From: an uncultured Clostridia bacterium
GTDB taxonomy: Bacteria > Bacillota > Clostridia > Oscillospirales > Acutalibacteraceae
DNA length: 64,000 nucleotides
NCBI GenBank assembly: GCA_944384815.1
Contig: CALWUW010000012.1
Location: forward strand, 1 to 64,000
Reading direction: 5' to 3'
Of the stretch, positions 51,472-61,061 are shown piece by piece. How positions within the stretch are numbered: position 1 is the first letter of the stretch; every line of letters begins with the position of its first letter. The notes under the pieces were generated by a model that saw nothing but the letters and a program-made list of their open reading frames with translations, was not told where the DNA came from and did not search any database. A program made the translations under genes and the position numbers.

Positions 51472-52605
51472 TTATTTCATGGTGATCAATTCATATGTTC
51501 TGGAGCCCAGACCAATTTTTTCCGCGTGCTCCAGGCAGGTCTTCCACTCGGATTCCGGCGTGGAATTGGTGAAATGGTCATGGTGATCCACGAAATCCTT
51601 CTTTGCCAAATTATCCGAAAGCTGGCTATTGGGAAGGGGAGACGCCGCCAAACAGGCATCCACACAAGCCTGATCCAGCGCCAAAGGATCAAAGGAAGCA
51701 AACATTCCCAGATTCGGCAGAATAGGCGCGTCGTTTTCCGCGTGGCAATCGCAGTTAGGAGAAACATCCACAACCAGGGAAATGTGGAAATTGGGACGTC
51801 CATCCAAAACCGCTTTGGTATATTCCGCCATGCGGCAGTTCAATTCCTTGGTTGCCGCAGAATCGTTAAAGGCAATGGCGTCAAAATTGCAGGAACCCAG
51901 GCACCGGCCGCATCCTACACAATTCTGCTGATCCACCGTCATCTTCCGTGTGGTTTCATCAAAGATCAAGCCGTTATTGGCGCACTCTCTCTGGCATCTG
52001 CGGCAGCCGCGGCAGAGATCCGCCTCGATATGCGGTTTCCCGTTGTTATGCTGGTCTTTCTTTCCGGCCCGGGAACCGCAGCCCATGCCAATATTCTTGA
52101 TACAGCCCCCGAAACCTGTCATTTCATGGCCTTTAAAATGCGTCAAGCTAATAAATACATCCGCATCCATAATGGCGTGGCCGATTTTGGCTTCCTGGAT
52201 ATACTCTCCTCCATTTACCGGTACGGAAATATCATCCGTTCCTTTCAGGCCGTCGGCAATAATCACCGGGCAGCCCACCGTGAGAGGCGTAAAGCCGTTT
52301 TCCCAAGCGCACTCCAAATGCTCCAAAGCATTTTTCCGGCTGCCAGGATAAAGCGTATTGCAATCCGTCAAAAACGGCTTGCCTCCCAATCCCTTGACCA
52401 CGTCCACCACAGCTTTGGCATAATTGGGACGAAGGTAACTGATATTGCCCAACTCACCAAAATGCATTTTGATGGCTACAAATTTACCTTCCAGGTCCAG
52501 CTGCTGAATCCCGGCCTTACGGATCAGTTTTTTCAGCTTGGTGGGAAGGCCGTCCCCATAGGCAGGCGTGCGGAAATCCGTAAAATACACCTTTGCTTTT
52601 TCCAT
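51472..52605 (-). CDS. DUF362 protein with two [4Fe-4S] ferredoxin motifs
   Basis: 377 residues. The DUF362 core (KMHFGELGNISYLRP, THFKGHEMTGFGGCIKNIGMGC) surrounds an inserted pair of ferredoxin motifs, CRGCRRCQREC and CVGCGRCLGSC. Such proteins are common in anaerobes and are thought to transfer electrons, but the reaction is unknown. No membrane span or signal. GGAGG lies before the ATG at 52605. Apparently monocistronic. Confidence 0.88.
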   Translation of the reverse strand: MEKAKVYFTDFRTPAYGDGLPTKLKKLIRKAGIQQLDLEGKFVAIKMHFGELGNISYLRPNYAKAVVDVVKGLGGKPFLTDCNTLYPGSRKNALEHLECAWENGFTPLTVGCPVIIADGLKGTDDISVPVNGGEYIQEAKIGHAIMDADVFISLTHFKGHEMTGFGGCIKNIGMGCGSRAGKKDQHNNGKPHIEADLCRGCRRCQRECANNGLIFDETTRKMTVDQQNCVGCGRCLGSCNFDAIAFNDSAATKELNCRMAEYTKAVLDGRPNFHISLVVDVSPNCDCHAENDAPILPNLGMFASFDPLALDQACVDACLAASPLPNSQLSDNLAKKDFVDHHDHFTNSTPESEWKTCLEHAEKIGLGSRTYELITMK

Positions 52606-52743
52606 AATCGTTCCTCCAATTTTTCTTTCTGCAAGCAGTAAAAAGGAACCGGCTCCCTGCTGTACAAGAAGAACGATTCCTTTATTAGACCGTCAAAAAA
52701 GAACTTGAACTTGCCGTTCCCGGCGCTCGGGTTCAAATCTTTT

Positions 52744-52783
52744 AAAAAACAAAGCAGCTACGATAAAATGTAACTGCTTCGTT
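52744..52783 (-). terminator. Terminator of the tRNA-Ser transcript
   Basis: AAACGAAGCAG pairs with CTGCTTTGTTT with an inner TAC/GTA stem; T run on the minus strand. Confidence 0.8.
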
Positions 52784-52873
52784 TGGCGGAGAAAGAGGGA
52801 TTTGAACCCTCGCGCCGGTTACCCGACCTACTCCCTTAGCAGGGGAGCCCCTTCACCACTTGGGTATTTCTCC
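52784..52873 (-). tRNA. tRNA-Ser (GCT)
   Basis: 90-base class II tRNA: acceptor GGAGAAA/TTTCTCC, anticodon loop CTGCTAA (GCT), long variable arm, encoded CCA. Second gene of a two-tRNA transcript. Confidence 0.96.
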
Positions 52874-52911
52874 ATATATATTTATTTGAACAGGCAACCT
52901 GAAATGTTCCG

Positions 52912-53000
52912 TGGCGGAGAGGAAGAGATTCGAACTCTTGGTCCCTTACGAGATCACTAGTTTTCAAGACTAGCTCCTTAAACCACTCGGACACCTCTCC
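52912..53000 (-). tRNA. tRNA-Ser (TGA)
   Basis: 89-base class II tRNA: acceptor GGAGAGG/CCTCTCC, anticodon loop CTTGAAA (TGA), long variable arm and encoded CCA. Confidence 0.96.
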
Positions 53001-53024
53001 GGGTTCCTCAATGAGACGAATGTT

Positions 53025-53053
53025 ATTATATCCTATTTCATCTACTTTGTCAA
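53025..53053 (-). promoter_or_regulatory. Consensus promoter of the tRNA-Ser pair
   Basis: Minus-strand TTGACA (53048-53053), 17-base spacer, TATAAT (53025-53030); perfect hexamers 25 bases before the first tRNA. Confidence 0.93.
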
Positions 53054-53058
53054 CTATT

Positions 53059-53098
53059 AAGAGGGATAAATCTTTTAAAACAAAGATTTATCCCTCTT
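53059..53098 (-). terminator. Perfect 16-bp inverted repeat after the CmpB-like gene
   Basis: AAGAGGGATAAATCTT pairs exactly with AAGATTTATCCCTCTT over an 8-base loop. The T tract is poor, but the position between the CmpB-like stop and the tRNA promoter fits a terminator. Confidence 0.6.
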
Positions 53099-53143
53099 GT
53101 AAAGGCATCTTCTCAAAATATTTCAGGAAACACCTTATAAAAT

Positions 53144-53539
53144 TTAAAGATTTCTTACCTTTTTCTTCTTCCCATTTTTCATAAAAGCACAAATGCCCAT
53201 TGCCGGAATGGTTATAAAAAACCAAACCAGGGAAAAGGCCGGGCAAATTTGCCCCAGAAAATTTCCGGGCAAACCGGAGTAATCCCATACATTCATTTTC
53301 AGTCCTACATTAACCACCAATCCGGTGAGAAATTCTACCCCGGTGATGATTCCCGATCCTGCCGCACAGCGGGCGATCCAATGTTTGCCCTTCATGCCCG
53401 TACAGCAGATTTTTTCGATCAGGCAGAGACAAACCCCTCCTGCCGCCACCATAGAAACGTCCGTTCTTCCTCGGGACAAAAGTTCCAACAACGGATATCC
53501 CACTCCGCCGGTTAAAAAAAGCTTTGCTGTTGTTGTCAT
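53144..53539 (-). CDS. CmpB-family membrane protein (putative ABC permease)
   Basis: 131 residues from the ATG at 53539 (AAGGGGAAC upstream). About four membrane spans with conserved SRGRTDVSMVAAGGVCLCLI, VEFLTGLVVNV, MNVWDYSGLPGNFLGQICP and FSLVWFF, all typical of the CmpB family annotated as putative ABC transporter permease. No ATPase partner is nearby, and that label is not backed by experiment. Shorter than most members. Confidence 0.78.
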   Translation of the reverse strand: MTTTAKLFLTGGVGYPLLELLSRGRTDVSMVAAGGVCLCLIEKICCTGMKGKHWIARCAAGSGIITGVEFLTGLVVNVGLKMNVWDYSGLPGNFLGQICPAFSLVWFFITIPAMGICAFMKNGKKKKVRNL

Positions 53540-53646
53540 TGCATGTTCCCCTTTTTTCGAATACTTCTGACAATTGCAGTTTTTACAGTTTTGTGGCATT
53601 TATTCCGAAAAAAGAGAGAACTTTTTCACCGTTTATTTTGCACAGC

Positions 53647-53689
53647 AAAAAAATCCGGCTTTAGCTTGCGCCGCAAGCTAAAGCCGGAA
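53647..53689 (-). terminator. Terminator after the transketolase genes
   Basis: TCCGGCTTTAGCTTGCG pairs with CGCAAGCTAAAGCCGGA, followed by TTTTTTTGC on the minus strand. Confidence 0.9.
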
Positions 53690-53708
53690 AAGACTTCCCG
53701 AAACGACC

Positions 53709-54653
53709 TTATTTCCCTAAGGCTTTCTTGGTAACAGCCGCGATATTTTCCGCACAGAGACCAAACTCTTTCAACAAATCTTTGGCCGGCCCGGAATATC
53801 CGAACACGTCCTGAACGCCCATCCGCACCAAAGGCGTGGGGCACTTTTCGGAAAGAACCGCAGCAACGGCTTCTCCCAATCCGCCGATCACATTGTGCTC
53901 TTCCACCGTAATGATCTTTCCGGTTTCTTTAGCGGCTTTAAGGATGATTTCCTCATCCAAGGGCTTTACCGTATGGATGTTGATTACCCGGGCATGAATG
54001 CCTTCTTCTGCCAAAGCGTCCGCTGCTTTAATGGTCTCGGATACCATCAAGCCGGTGGCTACAATGGTAATATCATCGCCCTGACGAAGGGTGATTCCTT
54101 TTCCGATTTCAAAGGAATAATCGTCTCCGTTATTGAAGCTTTCCACTGCCAAGCGGCCCAAACGCAGGTACACAGGGCCCTCATATTCAATAGCAGCCTT
54201 TACTGCGGCTTTCATTTCATAATGATCCGCCGGATTCAAAATCACCATGCCGGGAATGGTCCGCATCAATGCCAGATCTTCACAGCACTGGTGTGTCGCG
54301 CCGTCTTCACCAACAGAAATGCCCGCATGGGAACCTACCAGCTTTACATTCAAATGGGGGTACCCCACAGAGTTCCGGACCTGCTCAAACGCGCGGCCGG
54401 CCGTAAACATTGCAAAGGAGGCCGCAAAAGGAATTTTGCCGCAGGTGGCCAAACCGGCCGCAATTCCCACCATATTGCATTCCGCAATACCGCAGTCAAT
54501 AAAACGATCCGGATACGCCTTCTTGAAAATGCCCGTTTTCGTTGCTGCAGCCAAATCCGCGTCCAATACAACTACCTGCGGATACTGCTCTGCCAGCTCT
54601 GTCACAGCCTGACCAAAACTTTCACGAGTCGCCAGTTTTACCATCTCTGCCAT
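53709..54653 (-). CDS. Transketolase, C-terminal (pyrimidine-binding) subunit
   Basis: 314 residues, the Pyr and C-terminal domains of transketolase encoded separately. The Glu that activates thiamine diphosphate is in CGIAECNMVGIAAGLA, and VGSHAGISVGEDGATHQ is the sugar-binding His loop. It pairs with the N-terminal subunit whose stop overlaps its start by one base. Two-gene transketolases are usual in many anaerobic Firmicutes. It works in the non-oxidative pentose phosphate pathway. Confidence 0.92.
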   Translation of the reverse strand: MAEMVKLATRESFGQAVTELAEQYPQVVVLDADLAAATKTGIFKKAYPDRFIDCGIAECNMVGIAAGLATCGKIPFAASFAMFTAGRAFEQVRNSVGYPHLNVKLVGSHAGISVGEDGATHQCCEDLALMRTIPGMVILNPADHYEMKAAVKAAIEYEGPVYLRLGRLAVESFNNGDDYSFEIGKGITLRQGDDITIVATGLMVSETIKAADALAEEGIHARVINIHTVKPLDEEIILKAAKETGKIITVEEHNVIGGLGEAVAAVLSEKCPTPLVRMGVQDVFGYSGPAKDLLKEFGLCAENIAAVTKKALGK

Positions 54654-55498
54654 TATTCTGCCTCCAATCCGGCAAGCGCCTGTTTCAGTTCTGCCATTGC
54701 CGTTTCATACTGTTCCGCGTTGGGCGCCGTTCCATGCCAGCCCACCTGGTTCTCCATAAAGGAAACGCCTTTTCCCTTTACTGTTTTTGCAATAATCACC
54801 GACGGCTTCCCCTCCACTGCCTTGGCGTGAGCAAAAGCAGCTTCCAGAGCCTCAAAATCATGGCCATCCACCATCTGCACATCAAAACCAAATGCACGGA
54901 ATTTCTCATCAATAGGCTCTGGCCCGCCAACTTCTGAAATAGGACCGTCGATCTGCAAACCGTTGTTGTCCACGATCACGCAGAGGTTATCCAGCTTTTT
55001 ATGGCCGGCGAACATAGCCGCTTCCCAAACCTGGCCTTCTTCCAATTCACCGTCTCCCAACAGTGTGTATACCCGGAAATCCTTCTGATCCAGTTTGGCT
55101 GCCAACGCCATTCCGCAGGCAGCGGAAATCCCCTGGCCCAAAGAACCGGAACTCATATCAACACCGGGAGTATCCTGCATATTGGGATGTCCCTGCAGCA
55201 TGGAACCGATATGACGCAGCCCCTTCATTTCTTCTCTGGAGAAATAACCTTTTTCAGCCAGAACACCATACAAACCGGGGCAAGTATGCCCTTTGGAAAG
55301 CACAAAACGATCCCGATCCGGATCCTGGGGCTTCTCAGGATTTACCCGGAGCTCTCTAAAATAAAGATACGTGTAAATATCCGCAGCGGAAAGAGAACCG
55401 CCGGGATGGCCGGACTTGGCATGATAAACGCCTTCGATTACGTTCATCCTGACTTTGCAGGCAGTAAGCTGCAGGCTTTTCTTTTCACAGCTATTCAT
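54653..55498 (-). CDS. Transketolase, N-terminal (diphosphate-binding) subunit
   Basis: 281 residues from the ATG at 55498 (AGGAGG upstream). Signatures are YHAKSGHPGGSLSAADIYTY and the ThDP/metal motif GDGELEEGQVWEAAMFAGH...NNGLQIDG. The ending connects by overlap to the C-terminal subunit. Promoter at 55565-55593. Together they form a complete enzyme. Confidence 0.93.
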   Translation of the reverse strand: MNSCEKKSLQLTACKVRMNVIEGVYHAKSGHPGGSLSAADIYTYLYFRELRVNPEKPQDPDRDRFVLSKGHTCPGLYGVLAEKGYFSREEMKGLRHIGSMLQGHPNMQDTPGVDMSSGSLGQGISAACGMALAAKLDQKDFRVYTLLGDGELEEGQVWEAAMFAGHKKLDNLCVIVDNNGLQIDGPISEVGGPEPIDEKFRAFGFDVQMVDGHDFEALEAAFAHAKAVEGKPSVIIAKTVKGKGVSFMENQVGWHGTAPNAEQYETAMAELKQALAGLEAE

Positions 55499-55805
55499 TC
55501 GTTGGCCTCCTAATTTGTTCAAACTATCGCTGTATTCTCTGTTACAGCGAACGAATTCTAGATTATTATACAATAGAAATCCACAAAATGCAATGGATAC
55601 AGATAGAAAAAGCAAAGTTAATTCTCATTAAGAAGTATAGGGCTTGGCTGACCTTAAGCGAAACAAAACCAATCTTTAAAAGAATCAGCCCAAAATTCAG
55701 CAACCATAAATTTGCCTGTAGGGAATATCGTCTTTTCCTCCTCGCAGGAATAAAAACAAGCCCGGCGGCTTACGTACAATATCCGTAAACCCGCCAGGCT
55801 GTTCT
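55499..55805. other. Intergenic region: transketolase promoter and hrb terminator
   Basis: A minus-strand TTGCAT (55588-55593), 17-base spacer and TATAAT (55565-55570) drive transketolase. At 55752-55800 a hairpin AGCCTGGCGG/CCGCCGGGCT followed by TTGTTTTTATT ends the hrb transcript... on the minus strand this lies just after the hrb stop. Between them (about 55600-55750) nothing is recognised. Confidence 0.65.
55752..55800 (-). terminator. Terminator after the flavoredoxin-rubredoxin gene
   Basis: AGCCTGGCGG pairs with CCGCCGGGCT (one mismatch) with an inner TTTACG/CGTAA stem, then TGTTTTTATT on the minus strand. Confidence 0.8.
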
Positions 55806-56459
55806 TTACTTTCTTTTGAACGCGGATTTCGGCATACCACAAATGGGGCAAGTCCAATCATCCGGCAGTTCTTCAAAAGGAATCTCTTCGTCCTTATATT
55901 CATATCCGCACACTGTGCAGACCCATGCCTCATCCACGGAAGAGGCTTCTTTCTGCGGGGCCTGGTACGTGGGGGCGTTTTTGGGCGCGGATCCTTTGAT
56001 AACCGTATGATAGTAATCGTACGTCATGGGCTTCCCTACGGACCGGTCACTTCCGGCTACGATCTCGCCGATAAAAACAGTATGCGTAAATACGTCGACT
56101 TTACCGATCACTTTACACAAATACCAGCAGCAAATATTCTCCTGAAGAACAGGATATCCCTCCGCCAAAACTCTGTGACGAACATTTTCCAGCTTATCGG
56201 TATCTTTTCCGGAAGTAAATCCCAAAGCGCCGATCACAGCGCCGGAGGTGTCTTCCGAAAGAACGGAAACCGTAAAATATCCCTCTTTTTCAATGCAGGA
56301 ATGGCTGTAGTTCTTCTGATTCATGCTTACGGCTAAAGTATTGGGCGTATTGGATACCTGAAAAACCGTATTTACGATACAGGCTGAAACTTTTGCTTCA
56401 TCTTTTACACCAATGGCATACATTCCATACGTTAGTTTCCATAAAGTTTCATTTTTCAT
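55806..56459 (-). CDS. High-molecular-weight rubredoxin: flavin reductase-rubredoxin fusion
   Basis: 217 residues. N-terminal flavin-reductase-like FMN domain (1-160) with [22 protein letters not shown], then a short linker and a C-terminal rubredoxin (about 177-213) with [12 protein letters not shown] and [11 protein letters not shown]. In acetogens and sulfate reducers such proteins pass electrons to O2- or NO-reducing flavodiiron proteins. No flavodiiron gene is adjacent. Monocistronic; oxidative stress defence is the likely role. Confidence 0.92.
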   Translation of the reverse strand: MKNETLWKLTYGMYAIGVKDEAKVSACIVNTVFQVSNTPNTLAVSMNQKNYSHSCIEKEGYFTVSVLSEDTSGAVIGALGFTSGKDTDKLENVRHRVLAEGYPVLQENICCWYLCKVIGKVDVFTHTVFIGEIVAGSDRSVGKPMTYDYYHTVIKGSAPKNAPTYQAPQKEASSVDEAWVCTVCGYEYKDEEIPFEELPDDWTCPICGMPKSAFKRK

Positions 56460-56548
56460 CTCACTCGCTCCATTCTTTGAACCTATATGCTTATCATACC
56501 ACCGAATGCCATAGGTTACAACAAAAAAGAAAAAATTTTAAAAACTTC

Positions 56549-57832
56549 TTATTTTCCGAAACTTTTTTCTCCCTTGATATGCTCCCAATATGTCCGGAAC
56601 GCCTGTTCATTTTTATTCTCGCCCCAATGATAATATTTCGTGCCCACAAGGGACTCCGGCAAATACGTTTGTTCCACCCAATGCTGAGGGTACTGGTGCG
56701 GATATTTGTAAAACTGCCCTTTACGCAGGGCATCAGCGCCATCGTAATGGGTGTTCTGCAATGCGCGGGGAATGTCCCCTACTTTTCCGCTGCGCACATC
56801 GTCCATGGCTTGCAGAATCGCGTCGTGAGCGGAGTTGGATTTGGGGCTGTTAGCTACCAGCAAAACCGCATCCGCAAGCGGAAGCTGCGCTTCCGGGAGC
56901 CCTACCTGCAATGCCGCATCCACCGCCGCTTTTACTATGGGAATAATCATAGGATAAGCCAACCCTACATCCTCGCAGGCACAAACCATCAGTCTTCTGC
57001 AAACCGAAGGAAGATCTCCGGCACAAAGCAGGCGCGCCAGATAATAAATGGAAGCATCCGGATCGGACCCCCGCATGGATTTTTGGAATGCGGAAAGCAG
57101 GTCGTAATGCTGGTCTCCCTCCCGATCGTATCGCATAGCGCTTTTCTGCGTCAATTCCCGGGCGCTTTCCAGGGAGATCTTCAAGCTTCCGTCGGGCTGG
57201 GATTCTCCTGAAAAGATGCACAGCTCCACCGCGTTCATGGCCTTACGCACATCGCCCCCGCAGGAAGAAGCGATCTGCTCTTCCACACCTTCTTCCAAAA
57301 GCAAAGGGACACCGTTTTCCTGCTCTTCCAAGGCAAAAGCCCGATGAACGGCTTTCTGCACAGCCTGCGGAGGCACCGTCTTAAATTCAAACACTGTGCA
57401 CCGGCTTAAAATGGCGCCGTAAACATAAAAATACGGATTTTCCGTTGTAGACGCGATCAAGGTAATGCTTCCGTCTTCAATATACTCCAGCAAGGTCTGC
57501 TGCTGCTTTTTATTAAAGTATTGGATCTCATCCAGATAGAGAAGCACCCCATTTACCGCTTCCAATCCATCCAATTTTCCGATGATCTCTCGAATATCCC
57601 CTGTGGAAGCCGTTGTCCCGTTCAGTTTGCATAGTTTCCGGTTGGTCTTGCGGGCGATCCAATTGGCCACTGTGGTTTTTCCTACGCCGGAAGGGCCGTA
57701 AAAAATCATATTGGGGATATTCCCGGATTCTAAAATTTTACGAAGGGCTCTTCCTTCTCCCAAAAGATGCTCCTGCCCTACTATAGTGTCCAAAGAATCC
57801 GGACGTATCCGGTCCGCTAACGGTGCACCCAT
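56549..57832 (-). CDS. rarA: Replication-associated recombination AAA ATPase RarA (MgsA)
   Basis: 427 residues from the ATG at 57832 (AGAGGGAG upstream). It has Walker A GPSGVGKTTVANWIA, Walker B LLYLDEIQYFNKKQQQ, sensor 1 LIASTTENPYF and the MGSDPDA-like C-terminal RGSDPDASIYYLARLL tetramerisation domain. It acts at stalled replication forks as a clamp-loader-like ATPase. Full length; single gene between hrb and glyA. Confidence 0.96.
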   Translation of the reverse strand: MGAPLADRIRPDSLDTIVGQEHLLGEGRALRKILESGNIPNMIFYGPSGVGKTTVANWIARKTNRKLCKLNGTTASTGDIREIIGKLDGLEAVNGVLLYLDEIQYFNKKQQQTLLEYIEDGSITLIASTTENPYFYVYGAILSRCTVFEFKTVPPQAVQKAVHRAFALEEQENGVPLLLEEGVEEQIASSCGGDVRKAMNAVELCIFSGESQPDGSLKISLESARELTQKSAMRYDREGDQHYDLLSAFQKSMRGSDPDASIYYLARLLCAGDLPSVCRRLMVCACEDVGLAYPMIIPIVKAAVDAALQVGLPEAQLPLADAVLLVANSPKSNSAHDAILQAMDDVRSGKVGDIPRALQNTHYDGADALRKGQFYKYPHQYPQHWVEQTYLPESLVGTKYYHWGENKNEQAFRTYWEHIKGEKSFGK

Positions 57833-57861
57833 ATTTCTCCCTCTTTTCCCCACAGAATACG

Positions 57862-57903
57862 AAAGTGCCGTTTCCGGAGCTTCCCCGGAAACGGCACTTT
57901 TCA
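57862..57903 (-). terminator. Terminator after glyA
   Basis: AAAGTGCCGTTTCCGG pairs with CCGGAAACGGCACTTT over a 7-base loop. The T run is short on both strands. Confidence 0.75.
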
Positions 57904-57916
57904 GGCGCTGCGTTCC

Positions 57917-59170
57917 TTATTCGTACAAAGGATGGCGAGCGCAGATTTCCTGTACCGCAGCACGGATTTCCTGCTGTTTTCCTTCGAAATCGTAAATGGC
58001 GGAAGCGATACACTGGGCGATCTGATCCATATCGTTTGTATCCAAGCCGCGAGTGGTAACGGCCGGCGTTCCCAAACGGAGGCCACTGGTGATAAAGGGA
58101 CTTCTCTGCTCATTGGGAACCGTATTCTTATTGGCCGTGATATTCACCGCGTCCAAACGATGCTCCAGTTCCTTGCCGGTAAGCTCCATACCGCTGAGGT
58201 CTACCAGCATCAAGTGGTTATCCGTTCCTCCGGAAACCAGCTTCACATTCCGCTGCAACAACCCCTGCGCCAAAGCCTGGGCATTGGCTACGATGCGATG
58301 GCCGTACTCCTTAAAGGAAGGCTGAAGCGCTTCTCCCAAACAAACCGCTTTGCCGGCGATCACGTGCATCAGCGGTCCACCCTGGGTGCCCGGGAAAATT
58401 GCCTTATCAATGGCCTTGGCAAATTCTTCTTTGCACAAAATCAATCCGCCTCTGGGGCCACGCAGGGTTTTATGGGTAGTAGTGGTCACTACATCCGCAT
58501 ATTCCACCGGGTTGGCATGGTCTCCGGAAGCTACCAAGCCGGCAATATGCGCCATATCCACCATAAACAAAGCGCCGCAGTCGTCAGCGATCTGGCGGAA
58601 CTTCTGAAAGTCCAAAGCTCTGGGATACGCGCTGGCTCCGGCTACGATCAGCTTGGGCTTTACTTCCATAGCCAACGCATGAACGGCTTCATAATCCACG
58701 CATCCGGTTTCCGGGCTGACGCCGTACGGAACAAAATTATAATATTTACCGGACATATTCACCGGAGAGCCGTGGGTCAAATGCCCACCTTCGGAAAGGC
58801 TCATGCCCAAAACCGTATCTCCCGGATTCAGCAAAGCAAAATAAACGGCCAGATTTGCCTGGGCGCCGGAATGAGGCTGCACATTGGCGTGCTCCGCGCC
58901 AAACAACTGGCAAGCGCGCTTACGGGCAATTTCCTCCACCACGTCCACAAACTGGCATCCGCCGTAATACCGCTTTCCAGGGTATCCTTCCGCGTACTTA
59001 TTGGTAAGGATGCTTCCCATGGCTGCCATAACCGCCGGAGAAACAATATTTTCCGAAGCGATCAATTCCAGATTCTGCTGCTGCCGTCCCAGTTCTTTCG
59101 CCATGGCTTCGCCCACTTCGGGGTCTACGTTCTTCACAAAGCCGATGGAGTCCATCAAATCACTGTACAT
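57917..59170 (-). CDS. glyA: Serine hydroxymethyltransferase
   Basis: 417 residues from the ATG at 59170. PLP enzyme converting serine and tetrahydrofolate to glycine and methylene-THF. The Schiff-base Lys is in [48 protein letters not shown] and [18 protein letters not shown] are signatures. It is the main one-carbon source and links with formate from PFL. Own transcript. Confidence 0.98.
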   Translation of the reverse strand: MYSDLMDSIGFVKNVDPEVGEAMAKELGRQQQNLELIASENIVSPAVMAAMGSILTNKYAEGYPGKRYYGGCQFVDVVEEIARKRACQLFGAEHANVQPHSGAQANLAVYFALLNPGDTVLGMSLSEGGHLTHGSPVNMSGKYYNFVPYGVSPETGCVDYEAVHALAMEVKPKLIVAGASAYPRALDFQKFRQIADDCGALFMVDMAHIAGLVASGDHANPVEYADVVTTTTHKTLRGPRGGLILCKEEFAKAIDKAIFPGTQGGPLMHVIAGKAVCLGEALQPSFKEYGHRIVANAQALAQGLLQRNVKLVSGGTDNHLMLVDLSGMELTGKELEHRLDAVNITANKNTVPNEQRSPFITSGLRLGTPAVTTRGLDTNDMDQIAQCIASAIYDFEGKQQEIRAAVQEICARHPLYE

Positions 59171-59338
59171 AGCTTTTTCATTTCCTTTCCGCCGATGCAA
59201 ATAATGTCGGTATTCAGTATACCATGTTTTCCTCCTAAAACGCAACATAAATCACATTGCAAATTCCAACATTGCTTTGCTTTTAGGGAATCATTATGAT
59301 GTCCCTCATAAATTTCCGCTGTTCCCTTTCCGCCGCAA

Positions 59339-59384
59339 CAAAAAAGGAAGGCCACCCCTGTTTTTCTCACTGGGGTGGCCTTCT
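59339..59384 (-). terminator. Terminator after the fucosidase gene
   Basis: GAAGGCCACCCC pairs with GGGGTGGCCTTC, followed by CTTTTTTGTTG on the minus strand. Confidence 0.88.
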
Positions 59385-59431
59385 CTGTTTTGCAGAAACC
59401 TTTTACGGAAAAAATATTTTTGATTTTTCGT

Positions 59432-60889
59432 TTATTCCAATTCAATCACCAGGCAGTTTGCCGTTTTAGCCGGCAGAGTTTCCGGAAGCTTTACACTCAG
59501 GACGCCGAAATCCTGCGCAAAAGGCATATTCCCTTCACCCAGCAGTCTTACCGATTTAACGGTTTCTTGGGGCAAAAAGCTTTTCAAAACAGCCACACGA
59601 TTTTCCGGCGCGCGCATTAAGAAAGCATATACGGTTTTGCCTTTACTGGTAAAACGATAGTCCGAATCGGTCCAATCGGTTTCGTTTTCCGTAAATCCTT
59701 CTATCAGCACTTTCGTGTTCCCTTCTCCGGAAATTCTCCACGGGCGAGTCCCATATACACCTTCAGAGCAAACGGCAAACCAGTCCGCCAGCTCTTCCAG
59801 AATCCAGATGGTCTCCCGATCCAGAGAGCCGTCAGGACGCTGGAGAACATTCAGGAGCATGGTTCCATTCTTGGATATGATATCCACCAGCATTTCAATA
59901 ATATGAGAAGGACGCTTAAATTCCTGCCGTACGTCATAGAACCAGTTTCCGATACAGGTATCCGTTTGCCAGGGATAGGGAAGGATATCCGGAAGCTGGC
60001 TTTTCTCAATATCCAGCACACCCACCGTGTAGATATCCGGTCTGCGGTCCTTCTGATTGTATACCGCTCGGTTTTCTCCGTATTTTCCAATGGATGTGTT
60101 ATAAAGATAGGCAACCGCTTCCAGCCCCATTTTATATTCCTGCTCCAAAGCAGGGCCTTCCTGGGTCTGCACAAAGGGAAGGCCGCCGTCCGAATACAGC
60201 AGGTCCGGCTGGTATTTATCGATCAATTCTTTCATCACATTCAGCCAATATTCCTGGAACTGCTGATTTGTCGTATACCATACGTCAAACGTGCCCCTGT
60301 TGTCGATTTTATGCTCCTTATTGGCATAATAAAAATCTTCATACTCCGGGGCATTTCCATCGTAGGGAACGCCGGCGTACGGTCCCCATTCATCCGCCCC
60401 TTTATTGGTATTCCACCAGGAAAAAGAAGCACCCAAATGTTCCGTCAGGCCAAACGGCAAATTGTACTTTTTCGCTGCGGCTTTCCACAAACCACAGATA
60501 TCCTTATGGGGACCCACCTTAACAGAGTTAAAGTGATTGATAGCGGAATCGTAATTGAAGAAATGATCATGGTGCATGGCCTGCGCCACAAAATACCGGG
60601 CGCCGGCTTTCACGTAAAGCTCCATCAACGCCTCCGGATCAAAATTTTCCGCCTTCCACAAAGCGCAAATATCCTTATACCCAAATTGGGAAGGATGCCC
60701 GTAGTGCCGAAGATGGTATAGATACTGGGGCGAACCCTGTATATACATATTTCTGGCATACCAATCTCCAAACATAGGAACGGACTGCGGTCCCCAATGG
60801 GACCATATGCCGAATTTTGCGTCCTTGAACCAATCCGGGCACTGGTATTGCCTTAAAGATTCAAAGCTTGCCTGAAATTCCTTTTGCAT
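59432..60889 (-). CDS. GH29 alpha-L-fucosidase, apparently cytosolic
   Basis: 485 residues without a signal peptide. GH29 landmarks: WFKDAKFGIWSHWGPQSVP near the N-terminus, KAGARYFVAQAMHHDHF, and the catalytic nucleophile Asp at about 234 in PDLLYSDGGLPF. The C-terminal part is a beta-sandwich. It releases L-fucose from imported oligosaccharides such as mucin or milk glycans. It lies upstream of terminator 59339 and downstream of an aldo-keto reductase and alcohol dehydrogenase in the same direction. Confidence 0.9.
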   Translation of the reverse strand: MQKEFQASFESLRQYQCPDWFKDAKFGIWSHWGPQSVPMFGDWYARNMYIQGSPQYLYHLRHYGHPSQFGYKDICALWKAENFDPEALMELYVKAGARYFVAQAMHHDHFFNYDSAINHFNSVKVGPHKDICGLWKAAAKKYNLPFGLTEHLGASFSWWNTNKGADEWGPYAGVPYDGNAPEYEDFYYANKEHKIDNRGTFDVWYTTNQQFQEYWLNVMKELIDKYQPDLLYSDGGLPFVQTQEGPALEQEYKMGLEAVAYLYNTSIGKYGENRAVYNQKDRRPDIYTVGVLDIEKSQLPDILPYPWQTDTCIGNWFYDVRQEFKRPSHIIEMLVDIISKNGTMLLNVLQRPDGSLDRETIWILEELADWFAVCSEGVYGTRPWRISGEGNTKVLIEGFTENETDWTDSDYRFTSKGKTVYAFLMRAPENRVAVLKSFLPQETVKSVRLLGEGNMPFAQDFGVLSVKLPETLPAKTANCLVIELE

Positions 60890-61061
60890 GGTTTAACAAC
60901 TCCTTTTAGGCCGCCAAAATTAGTCATTCTTCTCCTATTCCCAGCCTGAGTGCGTTTTCCCCAGAGCTTTCAACCCAACGATCGTTTATAAGGAAACCTT
61001 CCTTCAGCTCTCAGTTAAATCACAGACGCAAACACAGAAAAGTTCTCCGTAAATCTATAAA
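60890..61061. other. Intergenic region before the fucosidase gene
   Basis: A 172-base gap between the reductase stop and the fucosidase start. It holds the fucosidase ribosome site (AAAGGAG) but no clear terminator or strong promoter, so read-through from the dehydrogenase genes is possible. Confidence 0.4.

Noticed and set aside
51391..52641. 416-codon plus-strand open frame opposite the DUF362 gene
   Set aside because: The minus strand encodes a complete ferredoxin-motif protein with a good ribosome site; the plus frame has none and shows no domain.
57932..59299. 455-codon plus-strand open frame opposite glyA
   Set aside because: Antisense shadow of serine hydroxymethyltransferase.
59171..59338. 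Possible glycine riboswitch upstream of glyA
   Set aside because: No tandem aptamer signature and too little sequence.
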